A stretch of 64,000 nucleotides of DNA from assembly GCF_001625195.1 (NCBI RefSeq), contig NC_054390.1, positions 5,863,222-5,927,221 on the forward strand, read 5' to 3'. The DNA is from Drechmeria coniospora. Taxonomy: Eukaryota; Ascomycota; Sordariomycetes; Hypocreales; Ophiocordycipitaceae. The notes beneath the pieces were generated by a model. It saw only the letters and a program-made list of their open reading frames with translations. It was not told the DNA's origin and searched no databases. Below, one piece after another: positions 45,198-55,169 of the stretch (its first letter is position 1; every line of letters begins with the position of its first letter). A program made the position numbers and the translations under genes.

Positions 45198-48100
45198 ATG
45201 CAATTGCCGTGGCAGGGGAGACAGGGCTCGGGCAATGAGACTCTGCTCCCGACATCCAGCGTCCCAACCATTGCAGGCACCTCGGACGAACCCTCTGAAG
45301 CCGGTGGGCGCCCAGCAAGACCTCGACATGCTCGCACGTCATCATCGCATGCCAAGGTAAGAACCATGATACCCATGCTCGCACATAGTTGACGTCTGTG
45401 TTCAGGGAGTGGCCGATGAATTTTCATACATGACGCCGAGCGAAGCGGCGGCGCGGCTACGAACCTCCTTAGCCTATGGTCTCTTGCCAACGGAGGCGCT
45501 GACGCGACTCGGCGATTACGGTCCGAATGAGATACCACACGATCCACCGGAGCCGTTGTGGCTCCGATTCATCAAGCAATTCCAGGAACCCCTCATTGTG
45601 CTTCTCCTGGTCTCCGCGGGGACGTCCATGCTGCTGGGCAACATGGACGACGCAGTCAGCATCACCGTGGCCGTCTCCATCGTCGTGACCGTTGGTTTCG
45701 TCCAAGAATACCGATCTGAGAAGTCAATTGAGGCCTTGAACCATTTGGTACCAAACCACGCCCACCTGGTACGTGGAGGGTCGAACAGGTCTCCTAGTTT
45801 GTCCAAGTCTCCGTCTTGGCCCCCTGGCACCACGGAATCCAACCCAGACCTTGGCGGCAGCCCGGGGACCAATACTCCGGTGGAGGATGTACTGGATGCA
45901 ACCTCGATCAAGGTCATGGCCGGCCAGCTGGTGCCAGGTGATTTGGTCCTCTTTACCACAGGCGACCGCATTCCGGCAGACATTCGTGTTACCAAGGCCG
46001 CGGATCTAACCATCGACGCATCGAACCTCACTGGCGAAACGGACCCGGTTGTCATTACCACCGAGGCCCGACCACGAAGTATCAATGCACTCGGCATCAG
46101 CCACCTGCGCCTTCCACGGCCGTCCTCTCTGATGCCCGGGGACAGCCATGAACACGACGGGGGCAACGAAACGGCCAATATTGCCTACATGGGAACCCTG
46201 GTCAAGTCTGGCCACGGCCAAGGTGTTGTGTTTGCCACCGGAGGCAACACGCACTTTGGCACGATAGCGTCGAGCGTTTCTGGTACGGAAAGTCCGCGGT
46301 CACCACTTCAGCTATCCATGGATCTTCTTGGCTCCCAGCTTAGCAAGGCCTCGTTTGCTGTAATTGGTCTTATTTCCATCGTGGGTTGGCTACAGGGCAA
46401 AGGGTTACTCGAGATATTTACAATCTCCATTTCCCTAGCCGTCGCGGCCATTCCCGAGGGCCTGCCCATCATCGTCACCGTCACCCTGGCCCTCGGGGTG
46501 CATCGCATGGCCCGACATAACGCCATCGTTCGAAAAATGCCCAAGGTCGAGACCCTTGGTTCCGTCAATGTGGTCTGCACCGACAAAACAGGTATGCATG
46601 GGCCTTGATCGCATGCCGGATGACGCTAATTGCTGGGTTCCAGGCACTCTTACGACGAATCACATGACAACGTCCGAGCTGTGGTATTTCGGATTGGCAG
46701 GCTCCGTTGATATCGCCTCAGACACCGAGTCCATCGAAACGAAGCTCAGCCAAGCGTCGATGCGGATTTTGCGCATCGGCAACATTGCCAACAATGCTCG
46801 GCTGGCGCAAAAGTACACGGAAAATGGTGCTGCCGCCACGGCGGTTTTGTCCTCCACCTTGGGCCGTGACGATGCGGCACCCTTCACCAGATGGATTGGC
46901 CAACCAACGGATGTGGCAATGCTGGACTTGCTCGACAGGTTCAAAGAGCACGACGTGCGAGGATCTCTAGGTCCTCGAGTTGCGGAAACCCCATTCAGTT
47001 CCGAACGCAAATGGATGGGCGTTACCATTGGGTCGGACAACAAAGGAGAGAAAGAATATGCATACATGAAGGGCTCTACGGAAGCGGTTCTGGCCGCGTG
47101 CGACACCTACCTGGATAAAGAGGGCCGAGAGATTGTGCTCGACAGCGCTCGACGACGAGATGCCCTCGAGGCAGCCGAACTCATGGCCTCCAAGGGCCTC
47201 CGGGTAATTGCATTCGCCAGTGGATCCGTCGCAAGGCCTCCAAAAGGCCTATCGACGCCAGGAACCGTAGGAGCGAGCACTCCCGGTCAGGAAAACGATT
47301 CCACCACACGAGCACCCGAAGGCATATACCGGGATCTGACCTTTGCCGGCCTCGTGGGGATGAGCGATCCGCCACGGCCTGGAGTTGGGCGCTCCATTAG
47401 GAGGTTGATGAGGGGCGGTGTTAAGGTGATCATGATCACCGGCGACGCTGAGACGACGGCCCTTGCTATTGGCAAGCAACTAGGGATGAACATTGCCGTG
47501 CCGAGCACCCACTCATCAAGTCAGTCGACGGTGAAAGCCGTCCTGAGAGGAGATGAAGTCGACCAGATGTCGGAGGAAGATCTTGCCCACGCGATGCAGC
47601 ACACGACCATTTTTGCGCGAACGAATCCCGAGCACAAGCTTAAAATCATCCGTGCGCTGCAGTCTCGTGGAGACATTGTTGCCATGACGGGTGACGGCGT
47701 CAATGACGCCCCTGCGTTGAAGAAGGCCGATATTGGTATTTCAATGGGTCGCCATGGAACCGACGTCGCGAAGGAAGCGGCCGACATGATATTGACAGAC
47801 GATGACTTCTCCACCATACTGCGCGCCATTGAGGAGGGCAAGGGCATTTTCAACAACATCCAAAACTTTTTGACATTCCAGCTCAGCACGAGTGCCGCTG
47901 GCTTGTCCCTCGTCTTTCTTTGTACCTGTTTCGGCTTCAAAACTCCTCTCAACGCAATGCAGATTCTCTGGATTAGTGAGTACACACGTCGTCAATGCAT
48001 GCTGCGGAGCTGAGCTAACAATCTACAAGACATCATCATGGACGGCCCTCCTGCGCAGTCTCTTGGTGTGGAAACAGTCGACCCGGATGTGATGACGCGG

Positions 48101-48568
48101 CCACCGCGGAACCGGGGCGACCCCGTGCTCACCAGAGCTGTCCTCACGCGGGTTTTGACATCAGCCTCGATCATCATGGTCGGAACCATGATCATATACC
48201 GCAAAGAGATGCTTGCTGATGGCCAAGTAACCCGTCGTGACACGACCATGACGTTCACCTGCTTTGTTTTCTTCGACATGTTCAACGCGCTCAGTTGTCG
48301 ATCCGAATCAAAGTCAGTCATCCGCGGGGAAGTGGGACTGTTTGCCAACAACCTCTTCAACTGGGCCGTGTCGCTCAGCATACTGTGCCAGCTGCTGGTC
48401 ATCTATCTCCCATGGCTGCAGGAAGTGTTCCAGACCGAAGCTCTTGGGTTTGGCGATTTGGTAAGGCTGTTTGTACTCTGCAGCTCGGTGCTGTGGGCGG
48501 ATGAATTGCGGAAATACCTCAAGTACGGGAAACGGCGTTTGAGTGGCGGCTACAGCCAGGCAGTATGA
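45198..48568 (+). CDS. PMR1: Golgi Ca2+/Mn2+ P-type ATPase (SPCA type)
   Basis: Four exons (45198-45356, 45406-46591, 46644-47975, 48030-48568) give 1071 residues. It pumps Ca2+ and Mn2+ into the Golgi, feeding glycosyltransferases and secretory sorting. An N-terminal cytosolic region is followed by the cation-ATPase N domain ([12 protein letters not shown]...LGDYGPNEI), M1-M2, the actuator motif LTGETDP, the M4 ion-binding motif [10 protein letters not shown], the phosphorylation motif DKTGT with D446 as acceptor, the nucleotide domain, the hinge [22 protein letters not shown] and M5-M10. Intron 2 falls inside the DKTG codon of the phosphorylation motif. The actuator domain carries a ~50-residue Ser/Pro/Gly insertion after HLVRGG. 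PEGLP with a P2A overall layout indicates an SPCA rather than SERCA or PMCA pump. COG4, another Golgi protein, lies immediately downstream. Confidence 0.96.
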
Positions 48569-49400
48569 GGCGTTGGTAGATGGATGGACGGTTTGGTGGG
48601 TTTGTCAACCTTGTCTAGACACATGCTACGCAAGCATATTTTGTCCGGCGGTATGGAATTTTGCATAGCGTCGAAGTACATAGAATACTATCCGCACGGA
48701 AACAAACTGAGCAGCAAATCATGGTGTTGGGGGTTGTCAGCTGCGGCAACAACCTATCGCAGTCTAAGCTACCTGCTAGTACCCAGTAATCGGTGCAAGG
48801 TTGGCAGGTTGGCTAGTTAGTAGTGTATGGTAAATACTCGAAGCATTTTAGATGGCAGGTTACATAGTAGTCAGAGCAGATCGTCTCCAACTACTGCCAC
48901 CACGAGCTCCCAAGTAGCAAGTAAGTATGTTCGTAAAATGCGCAGTAAGTATGTACGGAGTACGGAGTAATTACTGTACTAGTAAAGTAATACCTGGTAA
49001 TTACGGAGTAGAAGTAAGGAGGGCCGCCCATGTACTACGGCGTTGTTTCAGTGTTGTAATAGGTACCTGTATCACCTGGAACTACAGCACTTGTACAGTA
49101 AGTGGTATATGGTTCTTGTACCGCGCACTAACACCCCGTACCTTAGTAGCACCTAAGTACTACTACTGGTTTCAGACAGTGGAGAGGGCCAAAGACCCTC
49201 CACCCCTACTCCGTGGACCTACCGGGGATGGAGCTAAAATCTCCCGTCAAGTGCTGCAGGTGTACGTCTCCTCTCCCCGTTCTCCAGTGACCTCCAAGCT
49301 CCCTTTTCGTCGACACAGCAGCAGCACCGGCACAGCTCAATCCGCCCAGACGAACAAGCTGGGCAGCTATGCGCCTCCCAGCCCAATCTCGCCTGCGTCA
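48569..49400. other. PMR1-COG4 intergenic with GTAC island
   Basis: PMR1 3' untranslated sequence followed by a cluster of TACGGAGTA words (48953-49010) and related motifs to about 49160. A plus-strand frame in phase with COG4 stays open from 48927, so a longer COG4 N-terminus cannot be excluded, although the repeat-rich composition argues against it. Confidence 0.45.
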
Positions 49401-51862
49401 ATGTCGAACCTTGCCAACGGCGTCCCCAGTCGTTCCAACCACGACGATGCCAGCCTGACCCCTCCCGCCCCAGCGGTGCCGACCGTCAAGGATGCGAGCA
49501 GCGTGGCCGACATGCGCGCCGCGTTGTCCACACTTCACGGGCGAGAATCTGCCATCTCGGCTCAGCTTGATGCGTTGGTGGCCTCGCATGCCGATCTCTC
49601 CCGCGACCTCGGTCGACTAGACCTGCTGCGGGCAGGGTTGGGCGCGCAGGTCATCGCCGCGAGGTCGATCGGCAACGAGATGCTCTCGTCGGCGGCCGAC
49701 ACGGCTGGACATCTGAGCAACAGAGTCAAGGAGCTGGATTTGGAGAAAAGCAGGGTAGAGGATACGCTCGGCGTCGTGGAGCAGGTCGCGGAGCTCAAGG
49801 CGTGCGTCAACGGCGTCGTCGGCTCCATGGGCGCCCCTCAAGACTGGGAGGCGGCGGCTGGCTACCTGTCACGAGCGAGCAAGGTGCCCGAGGAAATTGC
49901 AAAGGGCGCTTTCGCCGCAAGTGTCGTGCCTAGTGTTGAGGTGCCCGACCCGCCGTGGGTGACGCTGGAAGGGGCGCGGGAAAGTTTATGCGGCCTCTTC
50001 CTGCGCGGCTTCGAGAGAGCCGCGGGCGATGGAGACGGCGCCAAGGTGACGCGCTTCTTCAAATTGTTCCCCCTCATCGGGCGCGCCGACGTGGGACTCG
50101 ACGTGTACGGGAAATATGTCTGCCAGGGCGTCGCCGGCACCGCTCGAGCGACGTTGAAGGACAGCCTAGGAGGCCAGAGCCGAAAGGAGGGATTCTTCTA
50201 CGCCAACGCCATAACCAAGCTTTTCGAGCACATTGCGCAAATTGTCGAGGGCCACGGAGCCCTGGTGGAACGGCATTACGGAAGTGGGAAGATGGTCCGA
50301 GTCATCGAGAGGCTGCAGATGGAGGCCGACGTCCAGGGCGGCATCATCCTCGACACCTGGAGCGACGAGCGGGGCGTCGACAGGAAGCTTACCGATGTTA
50401 AGAGCTACCCCTTTTCATTTCTGGTTCAGAGTTTCCTGCCGCAGCCTCCACGAGTTGGCACGCCACGCATCAAGTCTCCCGCAGCAGGGTCGGGAAACAA
50501 CGGTCGCGAGAGCGAGGACGAGGGCGTCAACATGAAAGAAGTCGACGGTCTTCTCAGTGAAATATCCGTCATGCTCGGACGATGGTCTTTGTACACCCGC
50601 TTCCTCTCGGGGAAATGCAAGGTATGCCGGGCCGAGGTGCACGGGAGTGCTCGATTGCTGACTCGCTGCAGGACGCGACCGAGGCGGACAGCTCTCTCGT
50701 CATGCCCAACTTGCTGGTGAAGTCGAACCTCTACCGCAAGGTTTCGGTCAAGCTGACGACACCCTACAACGTCATGACAACCTTTTTCTTCCGCCGCTCA
50801 GTAGAGAAGGCGTTTCAGTTGGACGAGTATCCGAGCGGTCTTTCGCTCAACCTGAGCAAGCCCGTCGAGGGCCACGCCCCGTACATCATTCTAGCCGTGG
50901 ACGATGTCATGTACATTGTCAACAATGTCGTACAAAGGTCCATCTCCACATCTCAACGCGACGTCATCGCATCCGTCATCCCCACCGTCGGTCGAGTGCT
51001 GGGCTCCGACTTCATCGGCATGATCCAGCGCAAGATGCGTGACGAGTCGTACCCCAAGGCCATCCTGCAGGGGGGGTTTCCGCCCGAGGAAAAGGTCACC
51101 CAGTTCATCGTGCTGATCAACAGCCTTGACATGGCAAACGAGTACCTGAGCAGGATTATCAACGGCCTGATCACCGTCACCGATGGCCTGCCGGCGAGCG
51201 TAACCTTGCGGAGCCAGCTCAAGGACTCGTTTCCATTCGACCGCGATCTCGCCTTCGTGGCCAATGCCCTCCGTACGCTGGAGACGAGCTTCATCGCCAA
51301 GTCGTCCGAATTGCTCAACGAGGGCATCCAACACCTCTTCAATCAAGTTGTCAAGCTGCGTCTGCGGCCCGTGCTGAGCGAGACCTTCCGCGACGCCGAC
51401 TACACGCTGACGGAGGAAGATCTGGCCGAGATTGCGCACCACAACGACGAAGCCGAGGAAGACGTCATGGACCAGGTACCTCGGCGTTTCGAGCACGGGT
51501 GGGACCAACTGATGAAGGCGATTGCGCGCCTCATGACGGCGAGCACATACAGCAGCCTCCTGGACCTGACAGCACGCTACCTGTCCATCGTGCTGGAGAA
51601 GAGAGTGCTGAGCTATGGCGGAAGAACGACGGCGTTCGGCGCGATCCGCATCGAGAGGGATTTCACCGCCATAGTGAACACGGTCTCCCAGGGTGGCTAT
51701 CGGGTCAAGGAGGCATTTGCCAAGGTGACGCAGCTGCTCATGGTCGCCAACATGGACGACGAGGAATGGGAGGAGTTGAACGCCGGGGATGGCGATGGCG
51801 GCATGGAATGGGTGCTGACGGAGGAGGAGAGGAAGAAGGCGAGAGGTCTTGTGCGAATATGA
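49401..51862 (+). CDS. COG4: Conserved oligomeric Golgi complex subunit 4
   Basis: Two exons (49401-50621 and 50672-51862) give 803 residues. The N-terminal quarter is a coiled coil (MRAALSTLHGRESAISAQLDALVASHADLSRDLGRLDLLR) and the remainder is helical with family blocks such as SVEKAFQLDE, DDVMYIVNNVVQRSI, DSFPFDRDLAFVANALRTLE, RRFEHGWDQL and a C-terminal LEKRVLSYGGRTTAFGAIRIERDFTAIVNTVSQGG. COG4 is a lobe A subunit of the COG tether, which captures retrograde vesicles at the Golgi and binds SNARE regulators of the Sly1 type. The intron sits where the protein reads SGKCKDATEADSS, with a GTATGC donor. The start codon is the first ATG after a Ser/Pro-rich open stretch; an upstream start is possible. 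Confidence 0.94.
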
Positions 51863-52509
51863 ACGACGGAACGCAGCCAGGACTGGGGAGCCGAGAGACG
51901 CAGTCGACGAGACGAATCAGTGGCTCAATCTTGTGACGATGAACCAGTCTCGATGCAATGATGAAGAGCGCTACGGAGTAGACGGTGACAAAAAACCGGG
52001 GGTACACTTTGCCTGTACAGAATAGAAACACTAGGTATAACACTTGGGTAGAACAAGTATTGTTCCTGACGACTTCAGGATCAAGGTCAAAACCCCTGCT
52101 GAAGCCCAATGTGAGGTTGCACGCGGGACGGCTTAAGTGGGACAAACGCGGCCACTGTGGTGTGGCGCCAGCGTTAATTAGTCCCTTCCAACCAACACCA
52201 TTAATTGTTAAGCATTTATCATTTGGATTCCGCCTGTGATCTTCGAAATTTTCCTGTGACGCGTCCGACAACAAGCAACTTAACGAATCTACACCGCGCC
52301 TCGCCACGACCGCTGATTTGTTTTACTGCAACACAAATCCTCGACGTGCTGCCAGGCTATTATTTCACTTGCAGGTACAACGTTGCGGCGTCGGCGTGTA
52401 GCTTTGGGCAAGGCCTTTAACACTGGCGAATACGGCTGCACGTAAATCGGCCCTTGGCAACGTCTTCAAAATCTTTCCGGCGACAACTGCTGCCCTTCGG
52501 TTGTCCGCC
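51863..52509. other. COG4-SUA5 intergenic
   Basis: Contains the COG4 3' untranslated region (with one TACGGAGTA copy near 51973) and the SUA5 promoter. A/T-richer sequence at 52170-52240 and 52320-52370 may contain the core promoter. No gene is seen. Confidence 0.5.
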
Positions 52510-53823
52510 ATGGAAACGCGGGTCGTCAGGGTACCCGGCGAGGGACCGCCCGGCTGCTTCGCAGACACCAAAGGCCTTGCGAAACTGGAGCAGTGGCGCG
52601 TACAGCCGGGAGCAGAGGCGCTGAAGGTCCTCGAGCCAGCAGCCAAACACCTGAGGACCAGAGACACGCCCGTCGCGTTTCCTACGGAGACGGTCTACGG
52701 GCTGGGGGCAGATGCGACGAGGAGCGCGTCCGTCCGGGGCATATATGCTGCCAAGGGACGGCCATTAGACAACCCCCTCATCATCCATATAGCGGACCTG
52801 GCGATGCTGAGGAGCTTGCTGGGTGGTGACGACGCCGGCGAAGATGTCATCCCGGCCAAGTACAGGCCTCTGATAGAACGCTTCTGGCCGGGTCCGTTGA
52901 CTATTTTGCTGCCCAATCCGGAGCCATCGCCGCTTGCGCCCGAAGTCACGGCCGGGCTCAAAACGTTTGGCGTCCGGATGCCATCGTCTCCCCTCGCCTT
53001 GACTCTCATTAAACTTGCCGGCGTCCCGCTCGCCGCCCCGTCGGCAAACGCGTCGACCAGGCCGTCGCCTACCATGGCGCAGCACGTCAAGGATGATCTG
53101 GACGGGCGGATCGAGCTTGTCCTCGACGGCGGCGCCTCCCAGGTCGGCGTAGAGAGCACCGTCGTCGACGGACTCTGCGACCCACCCGTCGTGCTGCGGC
53201 CAGGGGGCGTCAGCATGGAAGAAATCCGGAGCTGCCCCGGATGGAATAACGTTTCCAAGGCGTACAAGGACGTCACGGAGGAAGGCAAAGCAGCTCCGCG
53301 GGCGCCGGGTATGAAATATAAGCATTACAGCCCCAGGGCGAAGGTGGTGTTGTACGAGTCTTCATATCGACCCGGCAGTGGCGATGGTGTAGTTGCCACC
53401 GACATCGACATGGCCTGCGCCGCTACGAAGGATTCTACTCGCCAAACCAACGGCTGCGCATCCCGGAGGATCGGGGTCATTCGAACTAGGAACTGGAAGC
53501 CGGCTGCAGGGTTCCACAGTGATGAGCTGCGATCCATCTCCAGGCAGAGCGATGGACAAAATGGAATTCAGCGACTAGAGACGTCGTACGACATCCTCCA
53601 GGGCGACCTCAAGAGCCGTCATGGGTCCGTCATCGGCCAGATCTTTGACATAGCGCTGGGAACGGACACGAGGGTTATCGCCCAGGGACTCTTCTCTGCC
53701 TTGAGGGAGCTCGACCGGCGCGGCGCAGATACGATATTCGTAGAGGGCATAGACGACGAGCTCGACATCGCCGCAGCAGTCATGAACCGGCTACGCAAAG
53801 CAGCGTCGGAGGTTAGAACATAG
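52510..53823 (+). CDS. SUA5: Threonylcarbamoyl-AMP synthase
   Basis: A single exon of 437 residues. It makes threonylcarbamoyl-AMP from threonine, bicarbonate and ATP, the first step of the t6A modification at position 37 of ANN-decoding tRNAs. The YrdC domain (residues ~50-260) shows VAFPTETVYGLGADA, the KGRPLDNPLIIHI motif, ERFWPGPLTILL and the SANASTRPSPT loop. A linker with APGMKYKHYSPRA leads into the C-terminal Sua5 domain (residues ~300-437), present in archaeal and eukaryotic Sua5 and ending in an IFVEGIDDELDIAAAVMNRLRKAAS stretch. A ~70-residue insertion of lower conservation lies within the second domain. The ATG at 52510 is the first in the frame; fungal Sua5 can carry a mitochondrial leader through alternative starts, which is not obvious here. 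Convergent with RET3 with about 150 bp between stop codons. Confidence 0.94.
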   Translation: METRVVRVPGEGPPGCFADTKGLAKLEQWRVQPGAEALKVLEPAAKHLRTRDTPVAFPTETVYGLGADATRSASVRGIYAAKGRPLDNPLIIHIADLAMLRSLLGGDDAGEDVIPAKYRPLIERFWPGPLTILLPNPEPSPLAPEVTAGLKTFGVRMPSSPLALTLIKLAGVPLAAPSANASTRPSPTMAQHVKDDLDGRIELVLDGGASQVGVESTVVDGLCDPPVVLRPGGVSMEEIRSCPGWNNVSKAYKDVTEEGKAAPRAPGMKYKHYSPRAKVVLYESSYRPGSGDGVVATDIDMACAATKDSTRQTNGCASRRIGVIRTRNWKPAAGFHSDELRSISRQSDGQNGIQRLETSYDILQGDLKSRHGSVIGQIFDIALGTDTRVIAQGLFSALRELDRRGADTIFVEGIDDELDIAAAVMNRLRKAASEVRT

Positions 53824-53975
53824 AGACGGCTAGCGCGTTGGATAAGTTTCCATCCACCATGAGAACTCGCCACCATCTCGACGGCACGTGAATGGTTTCG
53901 GATTCGCGTTCCCGTACGGCGCTAAGACAACGTGAAGCAGAAACAATGGAAGACCAAGATACCCTCCTCCATCCC

Positions 53976-54700
53976 TCACAGCCCCTGCCGTAGCCAATCG
54001 GCCAGCTTCGACTTGCCGAGCTGGGCCAGGTTGTTGACACCTTGTTCACTGAGGTCGATGCGGCCGAGGGGTATGTCCTGGGTGGGCGCCCTGCTGACGC
54101 GCTGGACAATGATGGTGGGGTCTGTCTCGAGAACGATGCCGTCGTCGACGATTTCGTCGATGGCAAGGGAGACAAGGTCGTAGTTTTCGATGATGGTCCG
54201 CTTGTCGACGGATTGCCTGCCAGGAAACGTCAGTGCGAGTGCGTCCAAGACCAGGCAGAAGGGAGTAGGACGGACTTGAAGAGGAGGTGAAGAGAGTCTC
54301 GCAGCGCAAGGACGGTATTGTACAATAGGATTTCGTTCTCGTCGAGGCTGCCGACAACGTACAGCATGATGTCGGACTCGAGCTTGTACAGGACGATCCG
54401 GTTGTCGTACAAGATGATGTCTCCAGTCTGCTTGGACGTCTTGTCGATGAGGCCCTTTTCAAAAGCCTTCTGAGCCTTGAGATCCGGGTACGGGTTTGAT
54501 GATGCGCCCGCGCCTTCGTCATGTCGGAGTGAGCATCGGAGAGAAGGGAGTCATCGAGAAGGGAGCTTGGGAGCCAACGTACCAGCAGCAGCTCCGGTGC
54601 TGTGGGGAGGAGAATAGTACTTGGCAAAGATGCGAGCGCCGTCCTCGGTGCTGAGAATGAGGACCGCCTGCACGGAGAATAGCGTCATTCCGGGAGACAT
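53976..54700 (-). CDS. RET3: Coatomer zeta subunit (COPI)
   Basis: Three exons (54700-54583, 54513-54276, 54216-53976) give 198 residues, typical for zeta-COP. The longin-like fold is seen in MTLFSVQAVLILSTEDGARIFAKYYSPPH, QKAFEKGLIDKTSKQTGDIILYDNRIVLYK, SDIMLYVVGSLDENEILLYNTVLALRDSLHLLF and NYDLVSLAIDEIVDDGIVLETDP. Zeta pairs with gamma-COP in the COPI coat of retrograde Golgi-to-ER vesicles. The first intron (69 nt, GTACGT donor) ends after GACGAAG, which restores GAGASSNPYPDLK in phase; the second has a GTCCGT donor. Divergent from MCM4. Confidence 0.94.
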
Positions 54701-54930
54701 GGCTGCGGCTGTTGTTCGTCTGCAACGATTCTAACTTGACACAGGTTGCGGGTTTGCTGTTGCTCGATTAGCTGCCACCTTGCGGCTCGCATCTTGGTCG
54801 TCGCTGAATGGATAGCGCCTAACGCTGTACTCAGCCACATATCTCCAGCCACAGCTGCGACTTGTCGGCCACATCCCGCCACTCGTACAAATCGATACCG
54901 GAAGAACTTTGCCCGTGCTCCAGCGATTGG

Positions 54931-54936
54931 ACGCGT
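54931..54936. promoter_or_regulatory. MluI cell-cycle box (ACGCGT)
   Basis: Perfect palindromic MCB, the binding site of the MBF factor (Mbp1/Res type) that drives G1/S genes. It lies 234 bases before the MCM4 ATG, and a second copy follows 55 bases downstream. Function is inferred from position and the known control of MCM genes in yeasts. Confidence 0.5.
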
Positions 54937-54991
54937 GCGCACGGACCAGCCGTCGAGATTAATGGGCGACAGCGCGTGAGAAAACCACTTT

Positions 54992-54997
54992 ACGCGT
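54992..54997. promoter_or_regulatory. MluI cell-cycle box (ACGCGT)
   Basis: Second perfect MCB, 173 bases before the MCM4 ATG, followed by a CTCGCGAA word. The pair is on the side of the region nearer MCM4. Confidence 0.5.
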
Positions 54998-55169
54998 CTC
55001 GCGAATCGACTTGTGTCATCTTGAAGTGCCCCTCTCTCCCCTTGCCGCTCTGCGCTCTGCCTTCTCCGCACGTGTCGTGGATGTACTTGGATCTGATTCA
55101 TTTCATCGATTAAAAACCGTTCACAGTCGACATATCCGAGGTCGTCATACATCTCTACCATACGACACC

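Larger units (their letters stand above)
54701..55169. promoter_or_regulatory. Divergent RET3/MCM4 promoter
   Basis: A 469-bp region shared by two divergent genes. Two perfect MluI cell-cycle boxes (ACGCGT) lie on the MCM4 side at 54931-54936 and 54992-54997, about 240 and 175 bp before the MCM4 start codon. A T/C-rich stretch (55020-55160) forms the MCM4 leader. Confidence 0.6.

Noticed and set aside
48927..49400. A longer N-terminus for COG4
   Set aside because: The open frame passes through the GTAC-repeat island and has no conserved residues; the ATG at 49401 fits the family better, though this is not proven.
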